Counted from the first letter of the stretch, positions 16,101 to 25,639 are shown. The stretch is 64,000 nucleotides of DNA from Acetivibrio cellulolyticus CD2 (GCF_000179595.2 NZ_JH556658.1:895781-959780), one strand, 5' to 3'. The notes: generated by a model not told the origin, from the sequence alone. Numbers and translations: made by a program.

Positions 16101-17754
16101 CCTGATCTGCTATAAAGACAATGAAATGTGGCAGCTCCATTTTCGTATCAAATGAACTATCCTTACTTTTTTCTTCCCTGTCGCCAAGTACTTCATTAAG
16201 GAAATGAAATACATCTCTCGCCTCATCACGGGATGATGCTATAAAACGTATTGCTTTTTCAGGACCCCACACATGCGGAAGCCTTTTTGCCCATTCCCAT
16301 TTGTCTTCTTCCTTCCTGTTATATACACATACTATTTTCACTTCATCATAACTATGCAAAGAAGCGATTTGTACAATCATTGACATGGCAATGTTGTTAA
16401 TTACATTTCTTTCTCCTATTACACCAAGCATATTGTTATTTAACAGGGAAATAGTGATAGGAATATTAGGCACCACAATGAAATCCTTATTTATATCGTT
16501 CAATTCATCCATTAACGGGTCATCTTCCATAGTAAAGCGTTCCTTTGGAATTGCCACGCTTATAAGTGAAGGTCTTGTACCTATTCCAAGCCTGACGTCA
16601 AGAAAATCCTTGTTTGAGGGTATACGTTCCCACAATCTTCTATCCTTATTTACTGCCCGGTTTATCAGCACTGTCGGTTCAGGATATGTACCTGATAGAA
16701 TTTTGCTATTGCGTTCAATTCTTTCCTCCAGCTTTGAATATACCTTCTGCATGTACTGTCTGTATCTTTTTACCCTCTTTTTCTCTTCCTTTGCCTTCGA
16801 CCTTTTCTGATAAGACCTTGAAAGTATAGGCCACAAAATTGAACCTACAAGCATACAACCCGTTGTTACTATCCCAGGTATCACCATATAAGGATTGCTC
16901 TTGTAGGAATTTATAGTAAACATAGTACTAACCAACATACCCATACCCATTGCCAGCGAAGGACCCATACTCAACAAGAGAGGCTGTTCCTTGGCTGTAT
17001 TAGGAGCAGGCGGAGAGTCGATCTCCATCTGACACTCATCCAATTTTTTTATAATTCTCGGAGAACGCTGAAAATAAACCTGATTATAGGAGTTTCCGTT
17101 TACGGAACTATCCTGTATATCTCTTTCTTGTGTATATTTTGGAAGAGCACATCTTTCAAGTCCTCTCGGACTGTTAATAGCTAATATTCCGCCTAAATAA
17201 ACAATTTTGAGGCTCATTATACAGATTATGTCGCCATATGCCAGAATTCTGGACTGCGTTTTCTTACCATTAACAAATATCAGATCATTGCTGCCTTTTG
17301 CTTTAATCTCAGCTTTTCCTGAAATAAAATCAATTACAGCATGAGTTTCCGAAACGTTTAAGCCATTATAGACAACCGTATTGTTATCCGAATATCCAAT
17401 ACTAATCTGGCTTAAGCCACTTGTAGAATACTTGTCGAACGACACTCTCGATGCCTCTGCTTCATCAACATAAATTACTGCCTCTGCTTTTCCATCTGCA
17501 GATACTACCTTGATTGCATCTCCCGCGCACAATTGTCTATCGTATATATTCTTTCCATTAACTGTTATCTTAAGTTCATCCATCTCATGCAGCGCCCAAT
17601 TGCCGTTACTGGCATACACAGGCATAAAATATAATAATGAAGCTTCAGCCGTTCCAGGACTTATATCTACATTAACTATCCCTTCAACATAACCAGGAAG
17701 CTTATACTCTCTAAATGTTTCTCCGCTTAATACATATAGCGTCATATTAGCCAA
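13141..17754 (-). CDS. essC: EssC/YukB-type T7SS motor ATPase (FHA + three FtsK/SpoIIIE domains)
   Basis: About 1537 residues, the usual size of Gram-positive EssC. Two FHA-like domains occupy residues 1-195. Two membrane helices follow at about 255-306 (LAMGMGMLVSTMFTI and YMVIPGIVTTGCMLVGSIL). Three P-loop domains follow: Walker A MTGSGKSEF at about 708 with Walker B LVIVSDEFAEL, GAPGTGKTTF at about 1051 with LVMIIDNYSAF, and a third with YDQTGKTNM at about 1336 and IVVLIDDFDGFF. The first is fully canonical and is normally the essential motor. The TTG start at 17754 has AGGGGGA nine bases upstream. An ATG three codons later is the alternative. It energises export of the WXG100 proteins and cargo. 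Confidence 0.95.
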   Translation of the reverse strand: MANMTLYVLSGETFREYKLPGYVEGIVNVDISPGTAEASLLYFMPVYASNGNWALHEMDELKITVNGKNIYDRQLCAGDAIKVVSADGKAEAVIYVDEAEASRVSFDKYSTSGLSQISIGYSDNNTVVYNGLNVSETHAVIDFISGKAEIKAKGSNDLIFVNGKKTQSRILAYGDIICIMSLKIVYLGGILAINSPRGLERCALPKYTQERDIQDSSVNGNSYNQVYFQRSPRIIKKLDECQMEIDSPPAPNTAKEQPLLLSMGPSLAMGMGMLVSTMFTINSYKSNPYMVIPGIVTTGCMLVGSILWPILSRSYQKRSKAKEEKKRVKRYRQYMQKVYSKLEERIERNSKILSGTYPEPTVLINRAVNKDRRLWERIPSNKDFLDVRLGIGTRPSLISVAIPKERFTMEDDPLMDELNDINKDFIVVPNIPITISLLNNNMLGVIGERNVINNIAMSMIVQIASLHSYDEVKIVCVYNRKEEDKWEWAKRLPHVWGPEKAIRFIASSRDEARDVFHFLNEVLGDREEKSKDSSFDTKMELPHFIVFIADQELAENEPVMRYLTSSSVSLGVTTIFAYEKLNMLPKECNSFVQCSEAECTLYHRDNPEDGMIEFKTDPINRNDLDSFSCSLAGMKVKELASAMSLPSVLTFLEMFKVGRIEHLEIKRRWRENLSYRSLEAPLGIKAGDTQFFLNIHEKYHGPHGLIAGMTGSGKSEFIQSLILSMAINYHPYDVSFILIDYKGGGMANCFIGLPHIAGTITNLGGSQIRRSLVSLQSELKRRQRIFAEYGVNHIDKYQQMYKEHKAKEPLPHLVIVSDEFAELKSQQPDFMNELVSTARIGRSLGVHLILATQKPSGVVDDQIWSNTRFRICLKVLDKADSNEMLKRQEAAYITQAGRCYVQVGNDEIFELVQSGWSGAPYVPTDKIENDGDKQVMLIDNSGRALKTVSTKTEAVKSSSTQLSAIVDYIADISVKDNISPLKLWLEPLGDVIFYDNIVKESGGWDGEGWKPVDHWMRPTIGIYDDPKNQMQSPLRANMGEDGHLLLYGAPGTGKTTFVQTLIYSLIKSYSPEMVNLYLLDFGGRTMGYYSGLPHTGGVIFSDDGDKLDKLFRMLTKELESRKRKFAEYGVGNLQSYMQISGTVEPALVMIIDNYSAFAELYPDSESTLVTLSREGGNYGIYMVFTTSNTSSVKYRVSQNFKLMYTLQLNDKYEYASVVGQTDGLEPEIVKGRGLAKVDTPLEFQTALAAESDNEAERVTQLRELFGNMKEKWSGRKAKPIPFVPDELSVDFMLESDDCKALFEQELIPLGYDVEEAEILSIDIGKFYAYSILGYDQTGKTNMLKTLLRLIKSNFDWKVYVVDSGEGELRRYCSKYNADDYICDTESFDGFITPLVKEMQARHKDLKAFRQNDNNQSEYEYMRKYQRIVVLIDDFDGFFKMISDNALSYVENLLSGGSGLEVYFIFTANPDKLKTFTSQTLYNSVFTGKNGILLGGNVDGQNIFNVSMSYQQRNCQYDTGIGYIIDRNEYKVIKTPLA

Positions 17755-17822
17755 TTGTTTTTTCCCCCTCAATTCATATTATTAATTGCTGCTTTTTAAC
17801 ATAATTTATATAATAGATACAC

Positions 17823-19208
17823 CTAATATATTCCCTTAAAAAAGTCTCTTATCTGTGAGAATACAGTAGTTTTTGAAAACAAATAATAAAGAAGCGTCAA
17901 CGCAATCGCAACTATAATCATAGAAATTATAAACCTTATAACTCCCAAATACTTCTTGATTTCAGTACTAATTACAGGTTTGCTGTTGGCCTGGGCATTT
18001 CTTAACATTATTTTGTCTACAAGTATAGGTTTATGGTATAGTTTTATCTCTTTTTTTTTTAACATATATTTCAGAAAGCTCTCATTCTCATCTTCACTAT
18101 TTATTTGAGGCATTACGTTCCTTAGCATATTGCCAAAAACTTTTGCACACTCGTCACTATCATCAAACGGCTGCGGATTATATGGAGCCTGAAAACACGG
18201 AAGAGAATTCATGCTTTCCTTTACCAACTCAAACATTGCGTTATTTGAAAAAGTAAAATAATATCTGTTTTTAAAATTTTTATCCTCTGATTCGATAAGC
18301 TCCTCGAGTTCATTCAGTTCCCAATCCTTAACCCCACTAACTATAACTCTCTCCTGAGCACGTCTGAACTCAGCAATATTGCACTTTCCATAAACGCCCA
18401 TGTCAAGAATTATATAGCTGTAGTCGTCAAGTACCAAATCAGATACAGCCCTCGCTGGATCAAAAGGATAAAAGTCCATACCTCCAAGAGAGAACATCCC
18501 ATTTTTTTCAACAACATTATCATAAGAATTCTTTATGCAATCAAAGGCAAAGCTGCTGTGAAGTTCGACAACTGCTACACCATGCCTGTTATCCATCAGG
18601 TATTTGGCTATGGATATTGCTGTATGCGTAGTTCCAATCCTGCTCATAGTACCTACAACAGCAATTACGACGGTACCGACTATTTTATCTTTCTCAACCA
18701 TTTTGGCCTGAGTGTTTCCGCCGCTATTCTTTCCAAATCTTCCACTACCTGTCTCAATAAATTCCTTTTCCTGTTCTTTCCTTCTTGCAAAACCATCATC
18801 CCATTTTATTGCTTTCGCGTATGTTGATGGATTTTGAAAGTGCTCAATTAAAGCCGGAGCTATATTCTTCTCTTCATTATCACGCTGCCCGATTATATCA
18901 TATATACCCATTGATATAAGGTTGCTTATAACCTCATTGCCCGAAAACCTCTGTGGAGCAATTATAATTACTCTGAGGTTTTCCTTGTTAATCATAAGCT
19001 TTCTAATTGCCTGAGGTACACGCCTGTGATCGTCAAGACATGAGATATCCAATACAAGAAAGTCCAAAGTCATACTAGTGAGTCTTTCAACTTCGCCCAT
19101 TATGTCAATATCCCTGTCAATTTTCTTATATCCGATCTCCTTGTTCAGTTTTACCAGAGCTTCATCAATACTACCCCAAAATTCAGGACCCGAAATAACT
19201 ACTACCAA
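17823..19208 (-). CDS. CpaE-like receiver/ParA-family protein with C-terminal membrane anchor, in T7SS operon
   Basis: The first 130 residues resemble a receiver-type domain. Residues about 175-390 are a ParA/MinD-type ATPase fold (VVIAVVGTMSRIGTTHTAIS, YSYIILDMGVYG), but the deviant Walker A has no lysine at either expected place. A single transmembrane helix lies at about 430-452 (VIRFIISMIIVAIALTLLYYL) with a short outside tail. The topology (large cytosolic part, one late helix) recalls EssB/YukC in outline, but the sequence is CpaE-like. It sits just upstream of essC. No EssB, EssA or EsaA was found, so it may fill a scaffold role. The TTG at 19208 fits the site GAAGGG. TTG at 19217 would be too close. 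Confidence 0.75.
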   Translation of the reverse strand: MVVVISGPEFWGSIDEALVKLNKEIGYKKIDRDIDIMGEVERLTSMTLDFLVLDISCLDDHRRVPQAIRKLMINKENLRVIIIAPQRFSGNEVISNLISMGIYDIIGQRDNEEKNIAPALIEHFQNPSTYAKAIKWDDGFARRKEQEKEFIETGSGRFGKNSGGNTQAKMVEKDKIVGTVVIAVVGTMSRIGTTHTAISIAKYLMDNRHGVAVVELHSSFAFDCIKNSYDNVVEKNGMFSLGGMDFYPFDPARAVSDLVLDDYSYIILDMGVYGKCNIAEFRRAQERVIVSGVKDWELNELEELIESEDKNFKNRYYFTFSNNAMFELVKESMNSLPCFQAPYNPQPFDDSDECAKVFGNMLRNVMPQINSEDENESFLKYMLKKKEIKLYHKPILVDKIMLRNAQANSKPVISTEIKKYLGVIRFIISMIIVAIALTLLYYLFSKTTVFSQIRDFFKGIY

Positions 19209-19359
19209 TTTGATCAACCCTTCTTTAAAAACTGTATTAAGTAAACATTTAAGATTACAAAAAACAACTTCCTGTTTTCATATTGCGAAATACCATAAGA
19301 TGAAATTTTTTCGTTATTGAGAACATCAGCTTAATTATTAGCTGATACATAATAAAATT

Positions 19360-19379
19360 ATGGGGGGTTAGCCCCCCAT
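19360..19379 (-). terminator. Hairpin terminator after the large secreted protein
   Basis: ATGGGGGG pairs with CCCCCCAT around a 4-base loop. On the minus strand it is followed by AATTTTATTA, a moderate T-run. It lies about 60 bp after the stop at 19440 and would reduce read-through into the CpaE-like and essC genes. A second, weaker stem (ATCAGCT/AGCTGAT) lies at about 19325-19346. Confidence 0.6.
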
Positions 19380-19439
19380 TTATAAACATCACTTGCTTAT
19401 AATATTGGTCAACCCACCAGAGACACAATTAACAGATAC

Positions 19440-22400
19440 TTAATTGGTTCCACCTGACGAATAGTCATCCGAGGACTTCTTGTCGGTGTAATAGAAGATT
19501 ATGTCACCATCTGAAAGTGTAAATGTCGCTCCACTTCCATCCTTTTTCTTATAATCAAATCCTTCTATTTTCCACATGTTAGAATGCGGGCTGCCCCAGT
19601 AACTCAATTGTGGATTTTTCGCATCCTTGTTCTTTATTGTTTCTATTTCAAAGTTCACAATTATGTAACCATTTTTTAGCCAGAATTTCTCTTTTCCTGT
19701 AAAGGCTTTATTACCTAATGCATCAGCAACATCCAATCCTTTTTCACATACAAAAGCGTTGTTTGGTACGCAATACTCACCATACCACTTCTGTACAGAT
19801 TTTTTTACTCTTTCTTCATCAACATCAGGTATATCCGAAGTATCACCAACAAAAGTTCTGACAGGCTTTGAAAGAATAACATCTCCATAGGAACCTATCT
19901 TTGCCTTTTGATTTGTAAACTCAGTTTTTGATGTATTCTCAAGGATATCACTCGTATCCGTCAACTCTTCGTCAGGTACATTTCTGTAAGGATCTCCTAA
20001 CACTATACTTTTAATATTTTTGCTATCTACTTTACTTCCTACTTTTGCAAGGGTAGACGTCCCATTAATCTTTTCCTGGTACCAAAGATCCACTTCCTTA
20101 CGCCCGCTGCCGTCCTTCTTCACATAGTAAAATCTTGGCTTTATGCGTATGAGGTCAGAATCATTGAAATAATTGCCTATTGTATTGAGTTCAAATTTAA
20201 ATTTATAACCGGTCTTCAATACCCCTAAATTCTTCTTGGTTATATGGCTTCCGTTCAAAACAGGAAAAGTAAATTTATCCGAATTTCCACGTTTTTGTCC
20301 ATCTTCATCCAAATCCCCTACCCAATAGTAATTATCTGAGTGTTCCGTTGTATTTGTGCTTGTTCTGAATACCTCTGCCCAATCGGGGTAATCATTGATA
20401 TCTGTGATTTTCAAGCCATAAACGCGCCCAATAACCCTTACAGGGATAGTTTTTGTGGCAATATAATTCTTATAGGAGATATTTGACAGATTCTGTTTCA
20501 GACTGTCATTCCCCGGTGAGTTAATAGCTATCGTCCTGCATTGTACATCATAATTCCCTTCATTCACCCAGGTCGGAACAGTTAATGTCAATTCATCTAC
20601 TTTTGCAGGCATATGATACTCTGTATTTGCCTTTAAGAACTTGTCCCCAACATAAACATCAAAAGGGAACTTAACAATTCTATCTTTTGTATACTTTCTA
20701 TAATCTGCATTTACGTATCCCTTTTTGTTTATATACTTTCCTACAGTAGGAAATGTAAACTTTGATGTCCTTCCAAGGATCATTGCTGCCCTTGTGTCAT
20801 CAGGCTTTATTTCCTGATTATGCTGCACATCATTTTCAATTACTGGATCGCATACAACCGGAGCATGTACTATTACAGGATTTACGTCAACTTTCCCGGT
20901 CCGCACAGTCTCAGCATTGTTAACACCAGCTATCTTATTGTAGTATACTGTACCAGTACTCTCATACTCGTCATTTAAAGTCTTTGCATCAATCTTAATG
21001 TTATTCTTGTACAAAACATCTTTGCCAACCATTCCGGCTTTTTTAGGTTCACGTGGATTTGTCGCACGTGTCTCATGCCAATCATCTTCCAAAACTGTAA
21101 AACCATCGATTATTAATTTGTCATTTTTTACTTGTATATTTCCAATAGCAGCTTCTGCTTCTGCTTGCCAAGCAGGTTCCGGAACACTCGGTTTTCCACT
21201 TCTTCCACCAGATAAGGGTTGTGATTCTAATACTATTTCAGATTCATATACCGGATCCTTGATATGATCTTTTACAACATCACTGTGTGATACCACTACT
21301 TCTGGCGCAGTATAGCCATTAGGTAAGATAGTAACACTTCCCGAAGGTAAGCATTTGTTTGTTATCACAGCTTTTTGTAAAGCATATACTCCCATTTTGT
21401 CGATCACATTGAATATGTAATCTCTATCAACATAATAGGTTTCTTTCTTCACCACAGTGTCACTTTTGTCTTCCCAGTCTGATACCCACCTCGAACCGGT
21501 TACATTACCTTTATCATCATATTCATATACAGTCTCACCTTCATCCTCCTGCCATGAAAGATTGTAAGTCTTCTTAATGGTAATCGGATATTTTTTGGTT
21601 CCACTCACATTTTTAGAACTAAAATCTGTCAAATACTTTTCGGTTGTTATATTTGCATATAAACTTTCCTGAGTTGGTATACCCTGCAAAACATTGTATT
21701 TTTCATTTCCTCTTAAATCAGCATTCAAGTTGCCTGTTGCACTTGAACCACCCTTCTGACCTAAATTTATTACTACTGTTGCTTCATCCTGAGGTACTAT
21801 ATCCTCAGAGGCCAAATCCGCTAAATCCTGACTATATACTCGAACAGTACAATAAAGTGTAGTCTCGGAATTTACATTATCTATGGAAACTGAAATTGTT
21901 TGTCCGTTGTCCTTAGGTTCTATAGTCCTTCCATCATTGGTTTTTATCCAATACTTTCTATTTGTAATCTTGGCGTCTGTCATATCCTTGCCTAATTCCT
22001 TAAACTTTGCGCTCGATTTACTTGAATCAAGAGTAACTTCAACTGAAGCATTAACACCTCGCTGTATAAGGCTTGGATTTGCATTTGTTGAAAGACTAGC
22101 AGTAATAGCACCAATGTCTCTTGTTAATGGATAAAAGTATACATACTTGTTAAAATGGGTATCTAAAACATCAGGGTCCATCCACCCTCTTGCTGACTTT
22201 ATTCCAGGTGCAGTCCTATATACCTCACCACTTGTAACATATTTTCCCGTGTCTTTATCTTTCTCTAATGAACCTAAAATTTTATCATATTGATTGATGG
22301 TCAATATTCCATCAAGGTAAATACCTCCACCATTGTTATAGAGCTCATTTACCCATTCGGAGTTAACCTTATCAATTTGGTCGTACATCTCTGTAGAATT

Positions 22401-22754
22401 TACTTTATGATAAGTAATCATATAGCCTTCCTTGATTAATTCAGGCTTATCTTCATGTGTATCTTCACCATCTTCTTCTCGTCGAACAATTGTTGAGCTC
22501 CCTTCTTGAATTTCACCCCTTGTTTGTTTTAATGTATAACCTATTGTCCTATAACGAATTTTGGTCGTAGCTATTTTGTCATAGCTTGCTAAGCGTATTG
22601 AATTATCTTCAATTATTCTTATAGTTTCACCTTCTTTTAACTCCTTTAAGAAGTCAGTCCCTGTATCCATACTTCCACAAAAAACAACAGTATCGCATAA
22701 ATAAACAGAGATAAATACAATTAAAACCATGATTATTGAAATGCTTTTTTTCAT
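19440..22754 (-). CDS. Very large secreted protein (DUF5704-like)
   Basis: 1104 residues with an N-terminal signal peptide (MKKSISIIMVLIVFISVYLC) and no C-terminal anchor or sorting motif. The body is beta-rich with repeated features such as KFTFPTVGKYINKKG and KFTFPVLNGSHITKK. The region YGLKITDINDYPDWAEVF through FNDSDLIRIKPRFYYVKKDG matches my memory of the DUF5704/Athe_2463 family of clostridial secreted proteins, which has no known function. It begins 12 bp after the copper-amine-oxidase-N gene and the two seem co-transcribed. The ribosome site is GTGAGGT. A cell-surface or S-layer-associated role is inferred. A hairpin follows it, so its link to the T7SS genes downstream is by position only. 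Confidence 0.7.
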   Translation of the reverse strand: MKKSISIIMVLIVFISVYLCDTVVFCGSMDTGTDFLKELKEGETIRIIEDNSIRLASYDKIATTKIRYRTIGYTLKQTRGEIQEGSSTIVRREEDGEDTHEDKPELIKEGYMITYHKVNSTEMYDQIDKVNSEWVNELYNNGGGIYLDGILTINQYDKILGSLEKDKDTGKYVTSGEVYRTAPGIKSARGWMDPDVLDTHFNKYVYFYPLTRDIGAITASLSTNANPSLIQRGVNASVEVTLDSSKSSAKFKELGKDMTDAKITNRKYWIKTNDGRTIEPKDNGQTISVSIDNVNSETTLYCTVRVYSQDLADLASEDIVPQDEATVVINLGQKGGSSATGNLNADLRGNEKYNVLQGIPTQESLYANITTEKYLTDFSSKNVSGTKKYPITIKKTYNLSWQEDEGETVYEYDDKGNVTGSRWVSDWEDKSDTVVKKETYYVDRDYIFNVIDKMGVYALQKAVITNKCLPSGSVTILPNGYTAPEVVVSHSDVVKDHIKDPVYESEIVLESQPLSGGRSGKPSVPEPAWQAEAEAAIGNIQVKNDKLIIDGFTVLEDDWHETRATNPREPKKAGMVGKDVLYKNNIKIDAKTLNDEYESTGTVYYNKIAGVNNAETVRTGKVDVNPVIVHAPVVCDPVIENDVQHNQEIKPDDTRAAMILGRTSKFTFPTVGKYINKKGYVNADYRKYTKDRIVKFPFDVYVGDKFLKANTEYHMPAKVDELTLTVPTWVNEGNYDVQCRTIAINSPGNDSLKQNLSNISYKNYIATKTIPVRVIGRVYGLKITDINDYPDWAEVFRTSTNTTEHSDNYYWVGDLDEDGQKRGNSDKFTFPVLNGSHITKKNLGVLKTGYKFKFELNTIGNYFNDSDLIRIKPRFYYVKKDGSGRKEVDLWYQEKINGTSTLAKVGSKVDSKNIKSIVLGDPYRNVPDEELTDTSDILENTSKTEFTNQKAKIGSYGDVILSKPVRTFVGDTSDIPDVDEERVKKSVQKWYGEYCVPNNAFVCEKGLDVADALGNKAFTGKEKFWLKNGYIIVNFEIETIKNKDAKNPQLSYWGSPHSNMWKIEGFDYKKKDGSGATFTLSDGDIIFYYTDKKSSDDYSSGGTN

Positions 22755-22766
22755 TACTTATATACC

Positions 22767-23822
22767 TCACTTAATAACTGCAAGCAGATATTCTCCATAT
22801 AGTACCTTGATCGAGTGCTCCCAATCATCCTTTTGCTCAAGGTTGGCTATTTCAATATCCATATCACGTGCATGTTCTTTTCCTAACTCACTCTCTCCAA
22901 ATGGGAAAAATTTATTTACCCACTCCATATCATTACAGCTTTCAATAGTATACACTGCTCTTCCTCTTATAATAGTATCCTCATCACTCAATATTAAAGA
23001 TGGATCTGTTATAAACTTTGTCTTAATTACTATTTGTTTTTCTACAATCATATTAGCCAAATAATCAAGATGCTCTAAAATAGGTCTACTTTTTCCATCT
23101 CCTCCGTACCAGTTTGTACGAGGCATAAAATACCATTTCAATTTTTCTATGTACTCTTTTTTATCAAAAGTTCTATAATCTACGTTATAACAAGTTTCTA
23201 TATAACCTTTTCCAACATTCATAAAATCAGTTACAGTTTTTACTCCATACCTATCAACCATCCACTTATTGGTTGCATACCATCCACTATGTGAATCCTT
23301 TCTATATTCATATGTATACAATTCTTTGGGCATATCAGGATTAATCTTGTAATAATCCGCGGCATTTGGTATATCAGCATTTATTGCAGCTTCCGTTGTA
23401 ATTATTACTGTCTTTGTATTTGGATTCCATCCCACTTTTGCTCCAAGTCCTTCCGCAACATATCGTATCGGTACAAATGTTCTGCTTTCCTTTATTATCG
23501 CCTCTGTATCCATTGTCTTAATTTTTCCGCTTACCACAATATTCCTGTCATTTATCATTATGCTTATATCTACATTACCCTTTTTTATAGTCACTTCCTG
23601 ATAATCTTCATTCCACCCAACCGTCGCTCCCAAACTTTCGGTAACAAATCTTACAGGTATAAGCGTCCTTCCATTCATATCTATAAAAGGTTTTGCGTCC
23701 GGAAAATTCACTGCTTTGCCATCTACAGTAACACTCACTCCTGCTGCTCCACTTACCGACCAAGGAACGCACACTATAGATACAAGTAATGCCATGATAA
23801 CTGCAAATATTATTTTCTTCAA
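22767..23822 (-). CDS. Secreted protein with two copper-amine-oxidase-N (stalk) domains
   Basis: A signal peptide (MKKIIFAVIMALLVSIVC) is followed by two repeats of the copper amine oxidase N-terminal domain at about residues 25-135 (NGRTLIPVRFVTESLGATVGW and ESRTFVPIRYVAEGLGAKVGW). Despite its name, in clostridia this domain is a common cell-surface module without oxidase activity. The C-terminal 200 residues are not recognised. The TTG start (23822) has GGGGG eight bases upstream and matches the ATG start of the decayed copy at 26322. An IS lies about 28 bp upstream, so the native promoter is displaced. Confidence 0.85.
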   Translation of the reverse strand: MKKIIFAVIMALLVSIVCVPWSVSGAAGVSVTVDGKAVNFPDAKPFIDMNGRTLIPVRFVTESLGATVGWNEDYQEVTIKKGNVDISIMINDRNIVVSGKIKTMDTEAIIKESRTFVPIRYVAEGLGAKVGWNPNTKTVIITTEAAINADIPNAADYYKINPDMPKELYTYEYRKDSHSGWYATNKWMVDRYGVKTVTDFMNVGKGYIETCYNVDYRTFDKKEYIEKLKWYFMPRTNWYGGDGKSRPILEHLDYLANMIVEKQIVIKTKFITDPSLILSDEDTIIRGRAVYTIESCNDMEWVNKFFPFGESELGKEHARDMDIEIANLEQKDDWEHSIKVLYGEYLLAVIK

Positions 23823-23849
23823 AATTATTACCCCCATTTTATATATATA

Positions 23850-25601
23850 TTAGTTATTTGCGAAATGCTATAACGCTTGAATTTACTGCATTTCAAATTG
23901 ATATTTTTATTGTTTTCCCCCTCTGCTTCTAGTAAAATATAGGTATCTAATCCAATTTTAAACAAGAGAAGGGGAAAACAAATGGTAAAACTTTATAAAC
24001 AAATTTCTTTTGCTGACACATTCGAAGAATGTAAAGATGTTTTTCAAAATAATAAGCCAAAATTTCTTAAGCTACTCTCACAACATCTTGATTTATCTTC
24101 GCTTATACCACAGGATTTTTATTGGTCTTACCACAAAACTCTAGGGAGAGACCGTAAATATTCACTCTCTTCAATGCTTTCAGCATTAGTTCTGCAGAAA
24201 ATTCTTGGCATTCCTACAGTTTCGCTACTCATTATTTTTCTTAATTTATGCCATGAAGCCCGTGAATTCTGTGGCCTTCCAGACGTCCCTCATAACTCTC
24301 AGTTTACACGGTTCAAACAAGATTTCGTTATTTACCTGGAAAACTTCTTTAACCACCTTGTAGATATTACAGAACCTATTTGCCAGGAAATTAACACTAC
24401 TCTTGCATCCACTATCGCTTATGATACTTCAGGTATTGAAACCTTTGTAACTGAGAATAACCCAAAGTTCATAAATTCTATCATAAAAAAACTCAAGGCT
24501 TTCTACAAGGACAAGCCTGATGTCGATGTATATAAAATGGCTTATAGCCTTATGCCTTCTTCAGCCTCTGCAAACAAAGAAATCAAGCAACTCTACATAA
24601 ACGGCTACTTCTGCTATGTCTACAAGTTTGGCATTATCACCAACGGCCTCGGCATTCCAAGACATATTGCCTTTTTGGATAGTGACTTCAAAAAGAAACA
24701 TCCTGAAATGCACATTGAGAAAAAATCGGATTCTCCAGACGAAGATAAATCTATTAGTGATTCCAAATCCCTTAAACCAGTATTTGCAGACTTCTTTACT
24801 CTTCACCCGGATTTTTAAACCAAGCACTTTCCTTGGTGATTCTATTTTTGATACGTGCGATACCTACACATTGCTCTTAGATGAACTCAAGTTTCAAAGG
24901 GCTCTAATACCTTTGAATTCCAGAAATTCAAACCCTAATCTTCCGCCTATTAAATACAATGATGATGGTTGGCCACTTTGCTCTAAAGATTCTTCTGTAC
25001 CAATGAAACCAAATGGCTGGAGCCGAGAAGAAGGAAGAATCGAAAGATTCAAATGGCGGTGCCCACAGGCAAAACTAATTAAAGGTAAATGGGTTACTTC
25101 TTGTGATAACCCCTGTAATGGCAAGCCTTGCGGTCGTGTAACCTTCACATCTCCTGCCATGGATAAACGCATGTATCCAGGTGTGATTAGAGGCTCTGAC
25201 GAATGGATTTCTGACTACAAAATTAGGACTGTAGTAGAAAAAAACATTCAATACCTTAAGGAGCCTATGGCCTGTGGTAATCTTAAAACAAGAGACAACC
25301 TAACTATTAAAGCAGATTTATATCTCGCAGGTATCACACAACTAATTACTGTAATACTTGCAGATAAAATTCATGAGCACAAGTATATACGTAGTTTAAA
25401 ACCTTTAATCGCTTGATTTACTAACTTACTCTTGAAACTTATGTCTTATACATAAGCTTATTTGTGCTGTAATTTCATCAACAAGGTTCTGGTTTTTCAG
25501 TCAAATCACTAACATATATCCCTCTTAAGTTATCAAAGTCCATTTTACATCTCTTCTAACTTTTTACATCTGATTTTTTAAGTCATTTTGCAAATGCCTA
25601 A
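23850..25601 (+). mobile_element. IS1182-like insertion sequence, inactive
   Basis: Imperfect terminal inverted repeats enclose the transposase gene. The left end is TTAGTTATTTGCGAAATG (23850 onward). The right end, read in reverse, is TTAGGCATTTGCAAAATG (ending 25601). Both ends are flanked by ATATATATAT, which could be the target duplication. The length of about 1.75 kb suits the family. A GTTTTCCCC / GGGGAAAAC hairpin lies just upstream of the transposase start and may block read-through. The insertion is close to the start of the minus-strand gene at 22767-23822. Confidence 0.7.
23982..25416 (+). pseudogene. IS1182/IS4-like transposase, frameshifted
   Basis: The first frame (23982-24818) encodes an N-terminal DUF772-like region (RKYSLSSMLSALVLQKILG, FTRFKQDF) and the start of the DDE domain (STIAYDTSG). 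It stops right after LHPDF. The rest follows in the +1 frame (KPSTFLGDSIFDTCD, RWRCPQAKLIKGKWVTSC, KNIQYLKEPMACGN) to 25416. One extra T in the run at about 24814-24818 explains the break. Restoring the frame requires +1, not the -1 used in programmed IS frameshifting, so the element is probably dead. The ribosome site AGAAGGGG precedes the ATG. Confidence 0.85.
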
Positions 25602-25639
25602 TATATATATTGATTTATTATATTAATAATCTATTTAAC

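Noticed and set aside
15689-16155. Plus-strand open frames opposite essC
   Set aside because: They are shadows of the conserved ATPase sequence on the other strand and have no start signals or recognisable domains.
23842-23878. Fourth LytTR-type operator before the surface-protein gene
   Set aside because: GCATTTCGCA is present, but no second half-site lies 21 bp away and no -35 follows 8 bp later. The stretch is part of the IS terminal repeat.
23982-25416. Programmed ribosomal frameshifting in the IS transposase
   Set aside because: The two frames need a +1 shift, and a single extra T in a T-run explains it. Known IS frameshifting of this kind uses -1 at a slippery heptamer, so a dead gene is more likely.
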